Assembly: GCF_946222835.1 (NCBI RefSeq)
Contig: NZ_CAMIHD010000001.1
Span: 124,001-188,000 of the forward strand
From: an uncultured Corynebacterium sp.
Lineage (GTDB): Bacteria > Actinomycetota > Actinomycetes > Mycobacteriales > Mycobacteriaceae
DNA length: 64,000 nucleotides
Direction of reading: 5' to 3'
Part shown: positions 1 through 8,968 of the stretch, one piece after another
Numbering within the stretch: position 1 is the first letter of the stretch
How the letters are laid out: every line of letters starts with the position of its first letter
Position numbers and translations under genes: made by a program
Notes under the pieces: model-generated
Databases searched by the model: none
Seen by the model: the letters and a program-made list of their open reading frames with translations, nothing else
What the model was told of the DNA's origin: nothing

Positions 1-1068
1 GGAGAAGAGGTCGTCCCAAAAGGCGCCGTCGACAAGCAGCTGGCCAATGGTGCGCAAGAATTCGCCGGACTCTGCACCTTGGATGACGCGGTGGTCGTAG
101 GTCGAGGTCAGGGTAACCAGGCGCCCAACGCCTAGGTCAGCCAAGCGGTCCGCGGATGCGCCAGCGAACTCGGCTGGGTAATCCATGGAGCCCACGCCGA
201 TGATGGAGCCCGCGCCCTTGGTCAGGCGGGCGATGGAGTGGCGGGTGCCGATGCCGCCTGGGTTAGTGAGGTTAATGGTCACACCAGAGAAGTCATCCAT
301 GGTGAGCTTGTTCTTGCGAGAACGGGTAACGATGTCCTCATAAGCCTCAACAAACTCGGAGAAGGACTTGTTCTCGCACTCCTTGATGGCGGCGACGACC
401 AAAGCGCGGGAGCCATCCTTTTGCGGCAGGTCAATGGCTAGGCCCAAGTTAATGTGCTCGGGCTGGATGACATAAGGCTTGCCATCCTTTTCCTCGTAGC
501 GCACGTTCATATCTGGGTGCAGCTGCACGGCCTTGACCATGGCGTAGCCAATGATGTGGGTGAAGGAGATCTTGCCACCGCGGGTGCGCTTGAGGTGGTC
601 ATTGATCATGGAGCGGTTTTCCCACATGAGCTTGACCGGCATATCGCGCACGGTGGTAGCCGTTGGGATTTCTAGAGACTCATCCATGTTCTTGGCAATG
701 GCCTTGAACATGCCCTTGAGCTGGCGCTCCTCGCCGCCCTTGTATTCAGAAATGTGGTCGAGCGGGGACTCGGGCTTCTTTACGGATTGCTTTGCCTTGG
801 CGGTCTTTTCCTTTGCCTTGGCCACGGACTTTTCTACGTTAGTCTCGCGGGCCTCCTGCTTGCGGGCGGTAGTGGTACCCTCAGTCTTCTTTGCGGCAGG
901 CTTAGACGGCTTCGCTGCCTCCTTGGCCGGGGCCTTAGACTTAGGCGCGCCGTTCGCTTCGAAGTATTCGCGCCACTCCTTATCTACGGAGCTAGGGTCC
1001 TTGGAGTACTGCTGGAACTGCTCGTCTATCAGCCACGCATTGGGGCCGAAGATATTCGATGTGCTCAC
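1..1068 (-). CDS. odhA: 2-oxoglutarate dehydrogenase E1/E2 fusion (N-terminal part, runs off window)
   Basis: This is the N-terminal 356 residues of the corynebacterial OdhA subunit of the 2-oxoglutarate dehydrogenase complex (TCA cycle, cytosol). The first residues (MSTSNIFGPNAWLIDEQFQQ) match the conserved OdhA start. A Lys/Ala/Pro-rich linker follows at about residues 40-85, then an E2-like acyltransferase domain (RTRGGKISFTHIIGYAMVKA, INLGLAIDLPQKDGSRALVV, YDHRVIQGAESGEF). In this genus the E2 domain is fused in front of the E1 part, which lies outside the window. I chose the GTG at 1068 by homology; an in-frame ATG at 1086 would add six residues. Family knowledge: the enzyme is inhibited by unphosphorylated OdhI. 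The coding strand carries one GCTTGTCGACG word (27-37). Confidence 0.96.
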   Translation of the reverse strand, partial: MSTSNIFGPNAWLIDEQFQQYSKDPSSVDKEWREYFEANGAPKSKAPAKEAAKPSKPAAKKTEGTTTARKQEARETNVEKSVAKAKEKTAKAKQSVKKPESPLDHISEYKGGEERQLKGMFKAIAKNMDESLEIPTATTVRDMPVKLMWENRSMINDHLKRTRGGKISFTHIIGYAMVKAVQLHPDMNVRYEEKDGKPYVIQPEHINLGLAIDLPQKDGSRALVVAAIKECENKSFSEFVEAYEDIVTRSRKNKLTMDDFSGVTINLTNPGGIGTRHSIARLTKGAGSIIGVGSMDYPAEFAGASADRLADLGVGRLVTLTSTYDHRVIQGAESGEFLRTIGQLLVDGAFWDDLFS

Positions 1069-1183
1069 GGCAGGTATTCGCCTCATTTCTCTGCTTTAAA
1101 ATGGTCGTTTATTCGACTTTAGTGCGGCCTTTGGACGAGTGCATAGGCCGCTCGCCAAAGAGTCTGCCTACATGATACGGGTC

Positions 1184-1213
1184 ATACCCCTAAACTCACT
1201 ATGTTAGGGGTAT
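1184..1213. promoter_or_regulatory. Perfect 10-bp inverted repeat upstream of odhA
   Basis: Arms ATACCCCTAA and TTAGGGGTAT flank a 10-base spacer, about 115 bases upstream of the odhA start and 30 bases past the stop of the next gene on the same strand. No T-run follows on either strand, so an operator is more likely than a terminator. The arms contain ACCCCT/AGGGGT, which resembles the short C- or G-run motifs bound by RamA in C. glutamicum. That link is inference. Confidence 0.5.
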
Positions 1214-1245
1214 CAATAGCCCCACTTAGCCGTGCCCGGCTACCC

Positions 1246-1980
1246 CTAGGCTTGGGTTAGCGGCGAAAGCTGCTCGCCGGCGTGTTCAATTACCTGCTTG
1301 GCCAGTTTGCGGTTGGCGGTGGTACCCAGCACCGCACCGATGCCCATCGGCATCAGCTTGCTAACCCATGCCCACTTCAGGCGCTTGGTGATCTGCTTGG
1401 TAAAAAGCTTGGTCAGGCGGCCATTAATACCGGAAAGCGTGGGGCCGGAAAAACGCGACAGGGTAGCGGCCGAGCGCATGCCGGATACGCTATTGAGATC
1501 GCCCACAAAGGTATCCACCAAGGCTGAGCCCTTTGAACCGGTGAGCACGATAAGTATAAGGGCGCGGCGGCGCTCGGGGGACTTAATATCATCGCCTCGT
1601 AGGTAGGCGGAGGCCAAGATATACCACGCAGCGGCCTCTAGAAAGACTACGGATTCCCCGGCAATGGTTGCCGCGCCCGTGACTAGGCCGATGCCCGGAA
1701 TGGCGGCGGAAGCACCCGCCGCGGCGCCGGTGCCGGAAGTGATATTGAGGAAGTGCTTGTCAATGAGTTCCTGCAGTTCCTGCACGCTGGCGTTCTTATT
1801 GCGCTTTTTTAGGTTTTCGACGTACTTGATAATTACGCTGGACTGCACGGAAACCGCGCGATCCAGCGAATTGTGTAGCGCCGAGGTAAAGCGATTGCTA
1901 TCTTCCGGATCGATGTCATAAGTATCGACGGTGTCCACCTCGGTGGAGTTGTCCTTCTTATCCTTAGTAAATAAACCCAT
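1246..1980 (-). CDS. EcsC-like protein of unknown function
   Basis: A 244-residue protein. Residues 1-35 are polar and acidic. A Gly/Ala-rich hydrophobic stretch follows (about 80-130: GTGAAAGASAAIPGIGLVTGAATIAGESVVFLEAAAWYIL), then RGDD and a basic C-terminal half (TKQITKRLKWAWVSKLMPMGIGAVLG). The small-residue hydrophobic centre followed by an aromatic helix resembles EcsC-family proteins, which have no firmly established reaction. It precedes odhA on the same strand with a 160-base gap, so it probably has its own transcript. The ATG start is followed by MGLFTKDKKD. The family assignment is tentative; membrane association is likely. Confidence 0.6.
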   Translation of the reverse strand: MGLFTKDKKDNSTEVDTVDTYDIDPEDSNRFTSALHNSLDRAVSVQSSVIIKYVENLKKRNKNASVQELQELIDKHFLNITSGTGAAAGASAAIPGIGLVTGAATIAGESVVFLEAAAWYILASAYLRGDDIKSPERRRALILIVLTGSKGSALVDTFVGDLNSVSGMRSAATLSRFSGPTLSGINGRLTKLFTKQITKRLKWAWVSKLMPMGIGAVLGTTANRKLAKQVIEHAGEQLSPLTQA

Positions 1981-2090
1981 GTGTCCTTCTCGTTTGCTGG
2001 AACTTATTTGAACCCAGCATAGTAAAGGCAGCGTTAATACGCCGCCGTGCAGCGATTAGATCGTCCAGGGCGTGCAGGCGTCCTAAGCTA

Positions 2091-3800
2091 GTGAGTATGG
2101 TTACGCCGCACGAGAACTACCGCGATTCCGGGGATTTTCCTCCGGAGGAGTCCTCCGCGGCGGCGCGCCTGAAAGCGATGCAAGCACATGAGCGCGCCCG
2201 CCGCGCCTACGAGGAGGCGCAAAACGCCTTAGCAGATGAATTGACGGTGCGTACAACCTCCGGGTGGGTGCGGGGTGTCATCGAAGAGGATTTGCGCACC
2301 GATCGCCCAATTAGTGCCGGCCCGGTGCTGACGTGGCGCGGTATTCCCTTCGGGGACACCACCGCGGGGGATAACCGCTTTCGCGCCCCGCAGCCGGCCC
2401 CGTCCTGGGAAGGTGTACGTGATTGCAGCCAGTTCGGCCCGCCGGCCCCGCAGCCCACTTATTCGTGGACCGATCGTATCATTGGCTCCGAGGACTGCCT
2501 GCACCTAGATATTGTGCGGCCACGCACCGAAGAGAAGCTTCCCGTGGTGGTCTACTTGCACGGCGGCAGCTTCATTATGGGTTCATCCCATATGCTCATG
2601 CTCCGCGGCTTTGAGCTGGCCACCCGCATGGACGTGGTCTACGTATCCATTAACTTTCGGCTCAATTCCCTGGGCTATTTGGATCTGCGCAGCTTGGGCG
2701 GGGACTGCAGCGCTAACCCGGCCGTGGCCGATCAGATCTTGGCGTTGCAATGGGTCCGAGACAATATTGCGGCCTTTGGCGGCGATCCTGATTCGGTCAC
2801 CCTCATGGGTGAATCAGCCGGTGGCGCGGCCGTATTGACCTTGATGACGAGCCCGCCGGCGAAGGGCCTATTCCACCGCGCCATCGCCCAGTCTCCGCCG
2901 ATTGCCATGATCCATTCCCGCGCCCAGTCCACACTGTGGGCGCGCGAGCTGGTCCACCGCATGGCCTTGCCGCGGCGAAGTTCGGTGGAAGATTTGCGGC
3001 AGGAGAACTACGCCGATTTGGTGCGGTCCGGCCAGTCTATGATGTGGCGGGCTGGGGAGCTAATCCACCTCAACTCCTGTTATGCGCCCACGGTGGATGA
3101 TGAACTCATTCCTGAGCACCCCATCGCCGCTTTTGAGAATGGCCACCAGCATCAGGTGCCGCTGCTTATAGGAACCAATTCGGATGAGGCGAGCTTTGGC
3201 AAATTCCTTTTTCAGCGCCAGAGCTCCCGCGAGCGTGCCGCCCTGCGCCTTTTAGCTTCCTTCGATCCCCAGCACGCCCCAGAGGTCGTTGCCGCCTATG
3301 ACGGCGCGGTGGCCAGGGAGGATTTTGCGCACTTGCTTGCCGACGCCCTCTTTTGGGCACCCTCCACCCGCATCGCCAGCGCCCATGCGCAGGCGGCACC
3401 AACGTGGATGTACCGCTTTGACTACGCCTCCGCGGTGCTCAAGTGGTTGGGGCTGGGTGCGATGCACTCGATGGAGCTGGGTAATGTCTTCGGTGATCCC
3501 TACTCTTCGCGCGCATCTTTCCTGACCAATTGGGGCTCGCGTGCGGAAATGGAGGAGCTTACCGCTACCATGCAGCAACACTGGTCCGCCTTCATCCATG
3601 GCAGCCGCCCAGAGGTGAGTTGGCCGCGCTATGGGGTGGATCAACGCGCCACCATGATCTTCGATGCGGAGGCCTATATCGAGCACGCTCCGCACGAGCT
3701 CAAGCGCCAGGCCTGGGAGGGCTACCACATGTTGGAGTGGGGCAGCGGGCGTCCGGAACTTGTGAGATCTTTGGGCTTTCAACCATCCGGGTGGGAATGA
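2091..3800 (+). CDS. lipT: Type B carboxylesterase (LipT-like)
   Basis: A 569-residue alpha/beta hydrolase of the carboxylesterase/para-nitrobenzyl esterase family. The family signature SEDCLHLD is at about residue 133, the oxyanion-hole motif LHGGSF at about 156 and the nucleophile elbow GESAGG at about 240 (Ser about 242). The first 50 residues form a charged, helix-prone extension (AAARLKAMQAHERARRAYEEAQNALADE) that esterases of this family do not need. No signal peptide is visible, so it is probably cytosolic. In C. glutamicum a LipT carboxylesterase lies beside odhA, which supports the symbol. The start is GTG 2091; a -10-like TAAGCT lies just upstream, suggesting a leaderless transcript. 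The natural ester substrate is unknown. Confidence 0.85.
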   Translation: MSMVTPHENYRDSGDFPPEESSAAARLKAMQAHERARRAYEEAQNALADELTVRTTSGWVRGVIEEDLRTDRPISAGPVLTWRGIPFGDTTAGDNRFRAPQPAPSWEGVRDCSQFGPPAPQPTYSWTDRIIGSEDCLHLDIVRPRTEEKLPVVVYLHGGSFIMGSSHMLMLRGFELATRMDVVYVSINFRLNSLGYLDLRSLGGDCSANPAVADQILALQWVRDNIAAFGGDPDSVTLMGESAGGAAVLTLMTSPPAKGLFHRAIAQSPPIAMIHSRAQSTLWARELVHRMALPRRSSVEDLRQENYADLVRSGQSMMWRAGELIHLNSCYAPTVDDELIPEHPIAAFENGHQHQVPLLIGTNSDEASFGKFLFQRQSSRERAALRLLASFDPQHAPEVVAAYDGAVAREDFAHLLADALFWAPSTRIASAHAQAAPTWMYRFDYASAVLKWLGLGAMHSMELGNVFGDPYSSRASFLTNWGSRAEMEELTATMQQHWSAFIHGSRPEVSWPRYGVDQRATMIFDAEAYIEHAPHELKRQAWEGYHMLEWGSGRPELVRSLGFQPSGWE

Positions 3801-3881
3801 CGGTAGACTTCACAGTGACCGCGGGCGGCGGCTTGCCTACCGTGGGAACCTCTGCTTCCGAAGGATGGATTTTAAACCACC

Positions 3882-4724
3882 ATGAGCTTTTTCGAAGATA
3901 TTGCTTCTGCATTGGATGCCGAGGGCATCGAGTCCCGTGTCAATGATGACGTCATGTTCGTTCCGATCACCTCTGATCTGGAAATCCAATTTATTGAAAT
4001 CGATCCGCTCCTCCCCGCAGCGAATGTTTATATCGCCGCGGCGGACGTTGATGAAGACGATGAGGAATTTGAGGCGGTCCTTGTCTCCGTCGCCTTCTCT
4101 GTAGACGATGCCGTGGAGGCGGTATCCCGCCACATCGCCACCGACCAGGTCGTCACCGTCCTGCGCGACCTGCTGGAGGGCACCGATGAGCGCATCGCGG
4201 AACTGGAATTTGCCCAAGACGAACTCAACCCGCACTTAGTCGTTGCAGAAGTTGCCAATGACTCGGAGCTGCGCGTTCTGGTGGAAACTATTGACGGCGT
4301 CCCGTCCGCCATTGTCCGCTTCCTCGCCTTCGACTTTGATGAGGATGACCTAGATGACATTGAGGATGAGGCAGTTGCCCAGGCCTGGGAGGTAGATGAA
4401 GAGGACGAAGATCTTGATGAGGCTGACCGCATCGCCCTCTTTGATAACGCCGACTTCGATGAGGCTCCCATCGTGGAGGTTCCCGCTGAGGCCCTGGAGC
4501 TCGGAACCTATACCGACTTTGATCGCCTCTTCGATGTCCTCGGCCTCGTTTCTGAGCAGGCCCTGGATTGGGAGGCACAGCTGGTGTCCTTTGATGATGA
4601 GGACTACGAGGAGCCGGATGTCTACGATATCTTCGGCGAAGATGACGAAGATGAAGATGAAGAATTCTTTGACGGCGAGGAAAGCGACCTCGAGGACGAA
4701 GCCGACGAAGGCAACGAGAAGTAA
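3882..4724 (+). CDS. Highly acidic protein of unknown function
   Basis: A 280-residue, very acidic protein. It has two similar halves: MSFFEDIASALDAEGIESRVNDDVMFVPI at the start and YTDFDRLFDVLGLVSEQALDWEAQLVSFDDED in the C-terminal half. It ends in an Asp/Glu-rich tail (about residues 245-280) with long runs of acidic residues. There is no signal peptide or membrane segment. GAAGGATGG before the ATG is a good ribosome binding site. The N-terminal part resembles small YbjN or SecB-like adaptor folds in pattern only. I do not recognise a defined family. A strong terminator follows, so it is probably the last gene of its transcript. Confidence 0.75.
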   Translation: MSFFEDIASALDAEGIESRVNDDVMFVPITSDLEIQFIEIDPLLPAANVYIAAADVDEDDEEFEAVLVSVAFSVDDAVEAVSRHIATDQVVTVLRDLLEGTDERIAELEFAQDELNPHLVVAEVANDSELRVLVETIDGVPSAIVRFLAFDFDEDDLDDIEDEAVAQAWEVDEEDEDLDEADRIALFDNADFDEAPIVEVPAEALELGTYTDFDRLFDVLGLVSEQALDWEAQLVSFDDEDYEEPDVYDIFGEDDEDEDEEFFDGEESDLEDEADEGNEK

Positions 4725-4738
4725 CACCCACTTCTCAT

Positions 4739-4780
4739 AGCCCAGCCAACCGCTTCTTCTTGCGGCCTAGGCTGGGCTTT
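4739..4780 (+). terminator. Rho-independent terminator after the acidic protein gene
   Basis: The 9-bp arms AGCCCAGCC and GGCTGGGCT enclose an inner CCGC/GCGG pair, and the second arm is followed by TTTCG. It lies 15 bases past the stop codon at 4724. Confidence 0.8.
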
Positions 4781-4861
4781 CGCGTTGCTATTTTCGCGCA
4801 CCCCAAATTAGGCTTTGTATGATTCCCATACCTCTAGCCCAGCCTTACGAGTAGGAAAACC

Positions 4862-5713
4862 ATGGCCTCGACCCGCGATACTACCTGGCGATACGTACTC
4901 GTCATTATCGCAGTGGCTCTCTCGCTTGCCGCTTGGTTTTGCACCGTTCTTGGCCTTTATTCCACGGTCAACGTGACCTTTGAAAGCTGCCTAACCGGAA
5001 GCGTTTGGGTCCTTCTCTTTGTGGCCTCTGTGCTGTTGTACACCTCGCAGCACGGCTTGGTGCCTAACTGTATCCTCTTCTATCCGGTATTCGGGGCCTC
5101 GTTAAACCTGTTTCTGGGCTCGTTGACGGTGCGCTCGCAACTGCCTTTGTTCTTCGATTGCATCGGCACCGCCATTGTGGCGATCATGGCCGGCCCAGTG
5201 CTTGGAATGGCTACCGGCCTGACCACCACTGTGCTGGGCGGAGTGTACTTTGCCTATGATCTTGCTTTTGCCCCAGTAGGCATCTTTATTGGCGCTGCAG
5301 TGGGGTTATTGGCCAGGCGAGGGGCGTTTAAGAAGCTATCATGGATCATCTTTTCTGGGCTGGGTATGGGCCTCGGTGCCGGGGTTATTAGCGTGTACGT
5401 GCTCATCTTCTCCTTCAGTGGCCGCCCACGGAAGGGACCAGAAAACCTCACCAAATTCTATGAGTTGATTTTCCAAGACGAGCGCGTCGCCATCATCTCG
5501 CAGGGGCTTACCTCAGATGTCTTAGATAAAGTCTTTACCGTCCTTATCGCGTGCCTCGTCCTGCGTTTTATGCCAAGGGCACTGGCGCGGCATTATACGG
5601 TGACCTTCAATAGTGAGGTGCTACGCAAGGTCCTTAATGCGCCTGATCCGCGTGCAGAGTCAGACGCATCCGCCACGTCTGCGAGGCGAGCCAAGCAACA
5701 CGCGTCTGCTTAA
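4862..5713 (+). CDS. ECF-transporter S-component-like membrane protein
   Basis: A 283-residue polytopic membrane protein with about six hydrophobic segments. The segment LFFDCIGTAIVAIMAGPVLGMATGLTTTVLGGVYF (about residues 98-132) has the Asp-x-x-Gly-Thr-x motif and glycine-rich pattern of substrate-binding (S) components of energy-coupling-factor transporters. The large insertion at about 180-225 and the polar C-terminus (PRAESDASATSARRAKQHASA) are unusual. No ECF ATPase or T component is adjacent, so it would have to share a module from elsewhere (class II arrangement). The substrate is unknown. TAGGAAAACC precedes the ATG and TATGAT (4818-4823) could be the -10 box. The stop overlaps the stop of the converging gene by four bases. 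Confidence 0.6.
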   Translation: MASTRDTTWRYVLVIIAVALSLAAWFCTVLGLYSTVNVTFESCLTGSVWVLLFVASVLLYTSQHGLVPNCILFYPVFGASLNLFLGSLTVRSQLPLFFDCIGTAIVAIMAGPVLGMATGLTTTVLGGVYFAYDLAFAPVGIFIGAAVGLLARRGAFKKLSWIIFSGLGMGLGAGVISVYVLIFSFSGRPRKGPENLTKFYELIFQDERVAIISQGLTSDVLDKVFTVLIACLVLRFMPRALARHYTVTFNSEVLRKVLNAPDPRAESDASATSARRAKQHASA

Positions 5714-6234
5714 GCGGCTTGGCTAAAGCCTGCGAAAAGTGACTCGGGGGAGTGGACCGGCTGATAGGAGCTATCCACGAGCCACACGTAGGTGGCATTC
5801 GGTCGGCGGGAGACCTCGTGGACGGCACCGACCATCTCTGCTGGCACCAGCGTGCGCACCCAGCCTTCGGCTACAGCGGGTTCGACCGGCTGGCCAAAGT
5901 TCTCGGTGATGCGGATGGTAATGAGGTAGGCCGGAATTCGGTCTTGGCCAAAGCCGCGCACGCGAGCCTTAACCCGCGCACCCACGCGGTGGCGGGTAAT
6001 GCTCATGCAGTATTCTCCGCTCGGTCCACCGGCGAGGGTGGGAAGCTGCTTTATCGGTGGGCGCCAGGTGGGGGTGGGCCGTGCTAGGGAGCGCGGGTGG
6101 TGCATGATGGCCGCGATGGACTTGATGGTGTCGTATTCGTGATAGAGCAAGTCTGCGGCAATCTCGCTGGCGGATTGCGGCAAGGACATTGGGGTGGATT
6201 GGGAAAAGTTCTTCTGTACGTTGTGCATGGTCAT
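5710..6234 (-). CDS. Conserved-looking protein of unknown function
   Basis: About 174 residues starting MTMHNVQKNF, with no signal peptide or membrane segment. The N-terminal part is helical (PQSASEIAADLLYHEYDTIKSIAAIMHHPRS). The C-terminal part has a strand-rich, arginine-rich region (RHRVGARVKARVRGFGQDRIPAYLITIRITENF) ending in YVWLVDSSYQPVHSPESLFAGFSQAA. I do not recognise the family. An ATG at 6258 would add eight residues; the longer frame up to 6417 runs into the divergent MFS gene and is unlikely. It is divergently transcribed from that gene across about 105 bases. Confidence 0.6.
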   Translation of the reverse strand: MTMHNVQKNFSQSTPMSLPQSASEIAADLLYHEYDTIKSIAAIMHHPRSLARPTPTWRPPIKQLPTLAGGPSGEYCMSITRHRVGARVKARVRGFGQDRIPAYLITIRITENFGQPVEPAVAEGWVRTLVPAEMVGAVHEVSRRPNATYVWLVDSSYQPVHSPESLFAGFSQAA

Positions 6235-6340
6235 CACACTAGAACCCGAGCTGGACATCACCCCACAATAATGAAACAAACGTTCGAACAGTGGTCGAAA
6301 ATGGCTTTCCATCACGCCAAGGATTAGAGTTGCAGCCGAT

Positions 6341-7582
6341 ATGATGAATACACACAGCGGGGAAGTAGAACACAAGGAAGTACCAAAGATCCCACGCGAA
6401 ATCTGGGTCATGGTCACCGCTGCCTTTATTATCGCTTTAGGCTATGGCCTCATCGCCCCACTCTTGCCGCAGTTCGTGGTGAGCTTCGATGTCTCCATGG
6501 CCGCGGCGGGCCTTGTGGTATCCATCTTCGCCGCCTCTCGTCTTATCTTTGCGCCCATGTCCGGCTCGCTGGTAGATCGCGTCGGCTCGCGCCGCGTCTA
6601 TCTCATTGGGCTCATGACCGTCGCGGTCACTACGGGCTTCGTCTCTATCGCACAAAGCTACTGGCACATCGTGGCCCTGCGCGCTGTAGCCGGTATCGGC
6701 TCGACCATGTTCACCGTTTCTGCCATGGGCCTTATTGTGCGCATGTCCCCGCCGACGATTCGCGGCAAGTGCTCTGCCACCTATGCCACTGCCTTCCTGC
6801 TAGGCAACGTCGCCGGTCCAGTACTCGGCGCTAGCTTGTCTTTCCTAGGCTTTCGCTGGCCATTTTTCATTTACGGCGCGGGTGTCGCGCTCGCCGCATT
6901 CGTCGTCTGGTGGCAAATGCCCCCCGTGAACCACAAACAAGCCAGCAAGGATAAGTTGCCGCCCATGCGCCTGCAGGAGGCCTGGGGCGATACCGCCTAC
7001 CGCGCGGTGCTGACCTCCAACTTTGCCCATAGCTGGATCAACATGGGCGTGCGCGTCTCCGTCCTGCCGCTTTTTGCCGCCTCCATCTTCCACAATGGCG
7101 CGGCTGCTTCCGGTCTTGCGCTTGCCGTCTTTGCTGCTGGCAACGCCATCGTCTTGCAGTTTTCCGGCAGGTGGTCCGATATCCATGGCCGCAAGCCGCT
7201 CATCCTCATCGGCCTGGTCGGCTCCGCCATCTTTATGGTGCTCATGGGCATGGCTACCAGTGTGTGGTTCTTGCTGCTTATTTCCGCCTTTGCCGGCGCA
7301 TCTTCTGGACTTATCAACCCCTCCCAACAGGCAGCCGTGGCCGATATTGTGGGCAATGACCGCTCCGGTGGCAAGGTCCTTTCCACCTTCCAGATGGCAG
7401 GAGACTTCGGCCAAATCCTAGGCCCCATGCTCATCGGCCTGCTTGCCGACGCCTCCGGCTTCCCCCTCGCCTTCACCGTTTGTGGCGCCATTGCCTTCAT
7501 CGGCATCATTGCCTGGGCATTCGGCCGCGATCCGCATGCTGAGATTGGAAATAAGCCGGAGCGGGTGCCGCAGGGGAAGTAG
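6341..7582 (+). CDS. MFS transporter, drug-efflux type (DHA1)
   Basis: A 413-residue major facilitator protein with twelve hydrophobic segments. The motif A region between helices 2 and 3 reads SGSLVDRVGSRRVYLIGL, and it is echoed in the second half (FSGRWSDIHGRKPLILIGLV), the usual internal repeat. The first helix (FIIALGYGLIAPLLPQF) is typical of proton-driven multidrug or sugar exporters. The substrate cannot be read from the sequence. It is divergent from an unknown gene and convergent with the Nramp-like gene (15 bases between stops). Confidence 0.9.
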   Translation: MMNTHSGEVEHKEVPKIPREIWVMVTAAFIIALGYGLIAPLLPQFVVSFDVSMAAAGLVVSIFAASRLIFAPMSGSLVDRVGSRRVYLIGLMTVAVTTGFVSIAQSYWHIVALRAVAGIGSTMFTVSAMGLIVRMSPPTIRGKCSATYATAFLLGNVAGPVLGASLSFLGFRWPFFIYGAGVALAAFVVWWQMPPVNHKQASKDKLPPMRLQEAWGDTAYRAVLTSNFAHSWINMGVRVSVLPLFAASIFHNGAAASGLALAVFAAGNAIVLQFSGRWSDIHGRKPLILIGLVGSAIFMVLMGMATSVWFLLLISAFAGASSGLINPSQQAAVADIVGNDRSGGKVLSTFQMAGDFGQILGPMLIGLLADASGFPLAFTVCGAIAFIGIIAWAFGRDPHAEIGNKPERVPQGK

Positions 7583-7597
7583 GAATTTGTGTTTCGG

Positions 7598-8875
7598 CTA
7601 GAAAAGTTCAGCCACTTGGGAGACACATAGATAAATGAAGGCGACGGAGATGATCGCCATCAAGGTGTTGACGAACCAGCCATTTCTCCATTGCTTTGGA
7701 GTGTGCTTGGTATTTAACAGGACCAACAGCGTAAGGCCTAAGAACGGCATGAAAAGGGCGCCAAGGACTCCGTAGGCGATGATGAGCCCAGTCGGCTTAC
7801 CAAGGAGAAGAAGCAACATTGGCGGAAATGTTAGCCAGATGAGGTACGCGCGGTAGTATTTTCCACCCGTACTCGTTTGGGGATCGCCTTGCGGAGTCTT
7901 TTTGAGGTGGCCTATGTAGTCAGCGAACATGAGGGATACACCGTTCCATACGCCAAGGCAGGAAGAGAAGGCGGCAGAAAAGAACCCGACTATGAACAAT
8001 TTGGATATGAAAGTTCCGTAGCGGTCCGCTAGGACATCTGACATATCAACGAGTCCCTGGTCGTTATCGGATACGGCGACGTTTGCGCTGTAGAGAAGCT
8101 CGGCGCCGAGGGCCAGTGTAGCTAGAACAAAAATACCGGTAACGGCGTAGGCTACTGCATTATCCATGCGCATAACCTTCATCCATTTCGGCGTGTACCA
8201 TTCCTTTTCACGCAGCCAGTATCCGTAGGCGGCAAGCGTAATTGTTCCGCCGACTCCGCCGGCGATGGATAGTACATAGACGAAGGATCCATCCGGAATT
8301 CGTGGTACTAAACCTGCAATTACTTCGGGAAGGTTGGGGGCAGTAATGGCGGCGATGCCCACTACAGTGACAAACATAATCCCGACCAAGATGGCCGATA
8401 GCTTCTCAAAAAGCTGGTACTGGCCAAGCCAGGTCAGGGCAAAACAAGCTATTCCGGAAACAATTGCCCACATCTCAAGGCTGGTTCCCGGGAAAAGAGC
8501 ACTGAGCGCGAGACCCGCTCCGGACATCGACGCAGCACCGTAGACGAGGCCCCAAATAACGATATAGGGGACGAAATACCAAGAAGTCCACCGGCCTAAC
8601 TCACGCCAGCCATGGAACATCGTGTTTCCGGTAGCAAGACTATACCGACCGACACCTTCGACCAGGACGATCTTCATAACCGTACCGGTAATGACCGCCC
8701 ACAGGAGCGCATAGCCATACCGTTGGCCGGCAATCATGGTGGCAACTAGGTCAGCTGCGCCAACACCTGTCGCTGCGGCCACTAACCCCGGACCGACTAA
8801 GGTCCACTTCACTCTGGCTTGGGTTGTTGTTTCCGCGTCGTGCCTTGCAGAACTAGATTTGCTGGTCTGACTCAT
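7598..8875 (-). CDS. Atypical Nramp-family transporter
   Basis: A 425-residue protein with about eleven membrane segments and the overall Nramp fold pattern (VGPGLVAAATGVGAADLVATMIAG at the first helix). The canonical Nramp metal-binding motifs are missing: DPGN in helix 1 is replaced by VGAAD, and the MPH motif of helix 6 by a GGVGGTITLAAYG stretch. It therefore belongs to an Nramp-related branch whose substrate may not be Mn2+ or Fe2+. I chose ATG 8875 because GAGAGG lies five bases upstream; an in-frame GTG at 8908 would add eleven residues. Its base composition and position next to the helicase gene suggest it belongs to the accessory segment. Confidence 0.8.
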   Translation of the reverse strand: MSQTSKSSSARHDAETTTQARVKWTLVGPGLVAAATGVGAADLVATMIAGQRYGYALLWAVITGTVMKIVLVEGVGRYSLATGNTMFHGWRELGRWTSWYFVPYIVIWGLVYGAASMSGAGLALSALFPGTSLEMWAIVSGIACFALTWLGQYQLFEKLSAILVGIMFVTVVGIAAITAPNLPEVIAGLVPRIPDGSFVYVLSIAGGVGGTITLAAYGYWLREKEWYTPKWMKVMRMDNAVAYAVTGIFVLATLALGAELLYSANVAVSDNDQGLVDMSDVLADRYGTFISKLFIVGFFSAAFSSCLGVWNGVSLMFADYIGHLKKTPQGDPQTSTGGKYYRAYLIWLTFPPMLLLLLGKPTGLIIAYGVLGALFMPFLGLTLLVLLNTKHTPKQWRNGWFVNTLMAIISVAFIYLCVSQVAELF

Positions 8876-8968
8876 AGCACCCTCTCGATCAATTGTGTTT
8901 CTAATCACTATAAGGAGAGTGGTGCTTTTTCATCAGGAAAACGAGAGTTTGATTTTTCGCTCGACTGT

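Noticed and set aside
6268..6292. LexA-like SOS box between the divergent genes at 6234 and 6341
   Set aside because: TTCGAACAGTGGTCGAA has plausible half-sites, but the spacing is one base off and the right half fails the corynebacterial LexA consensus.
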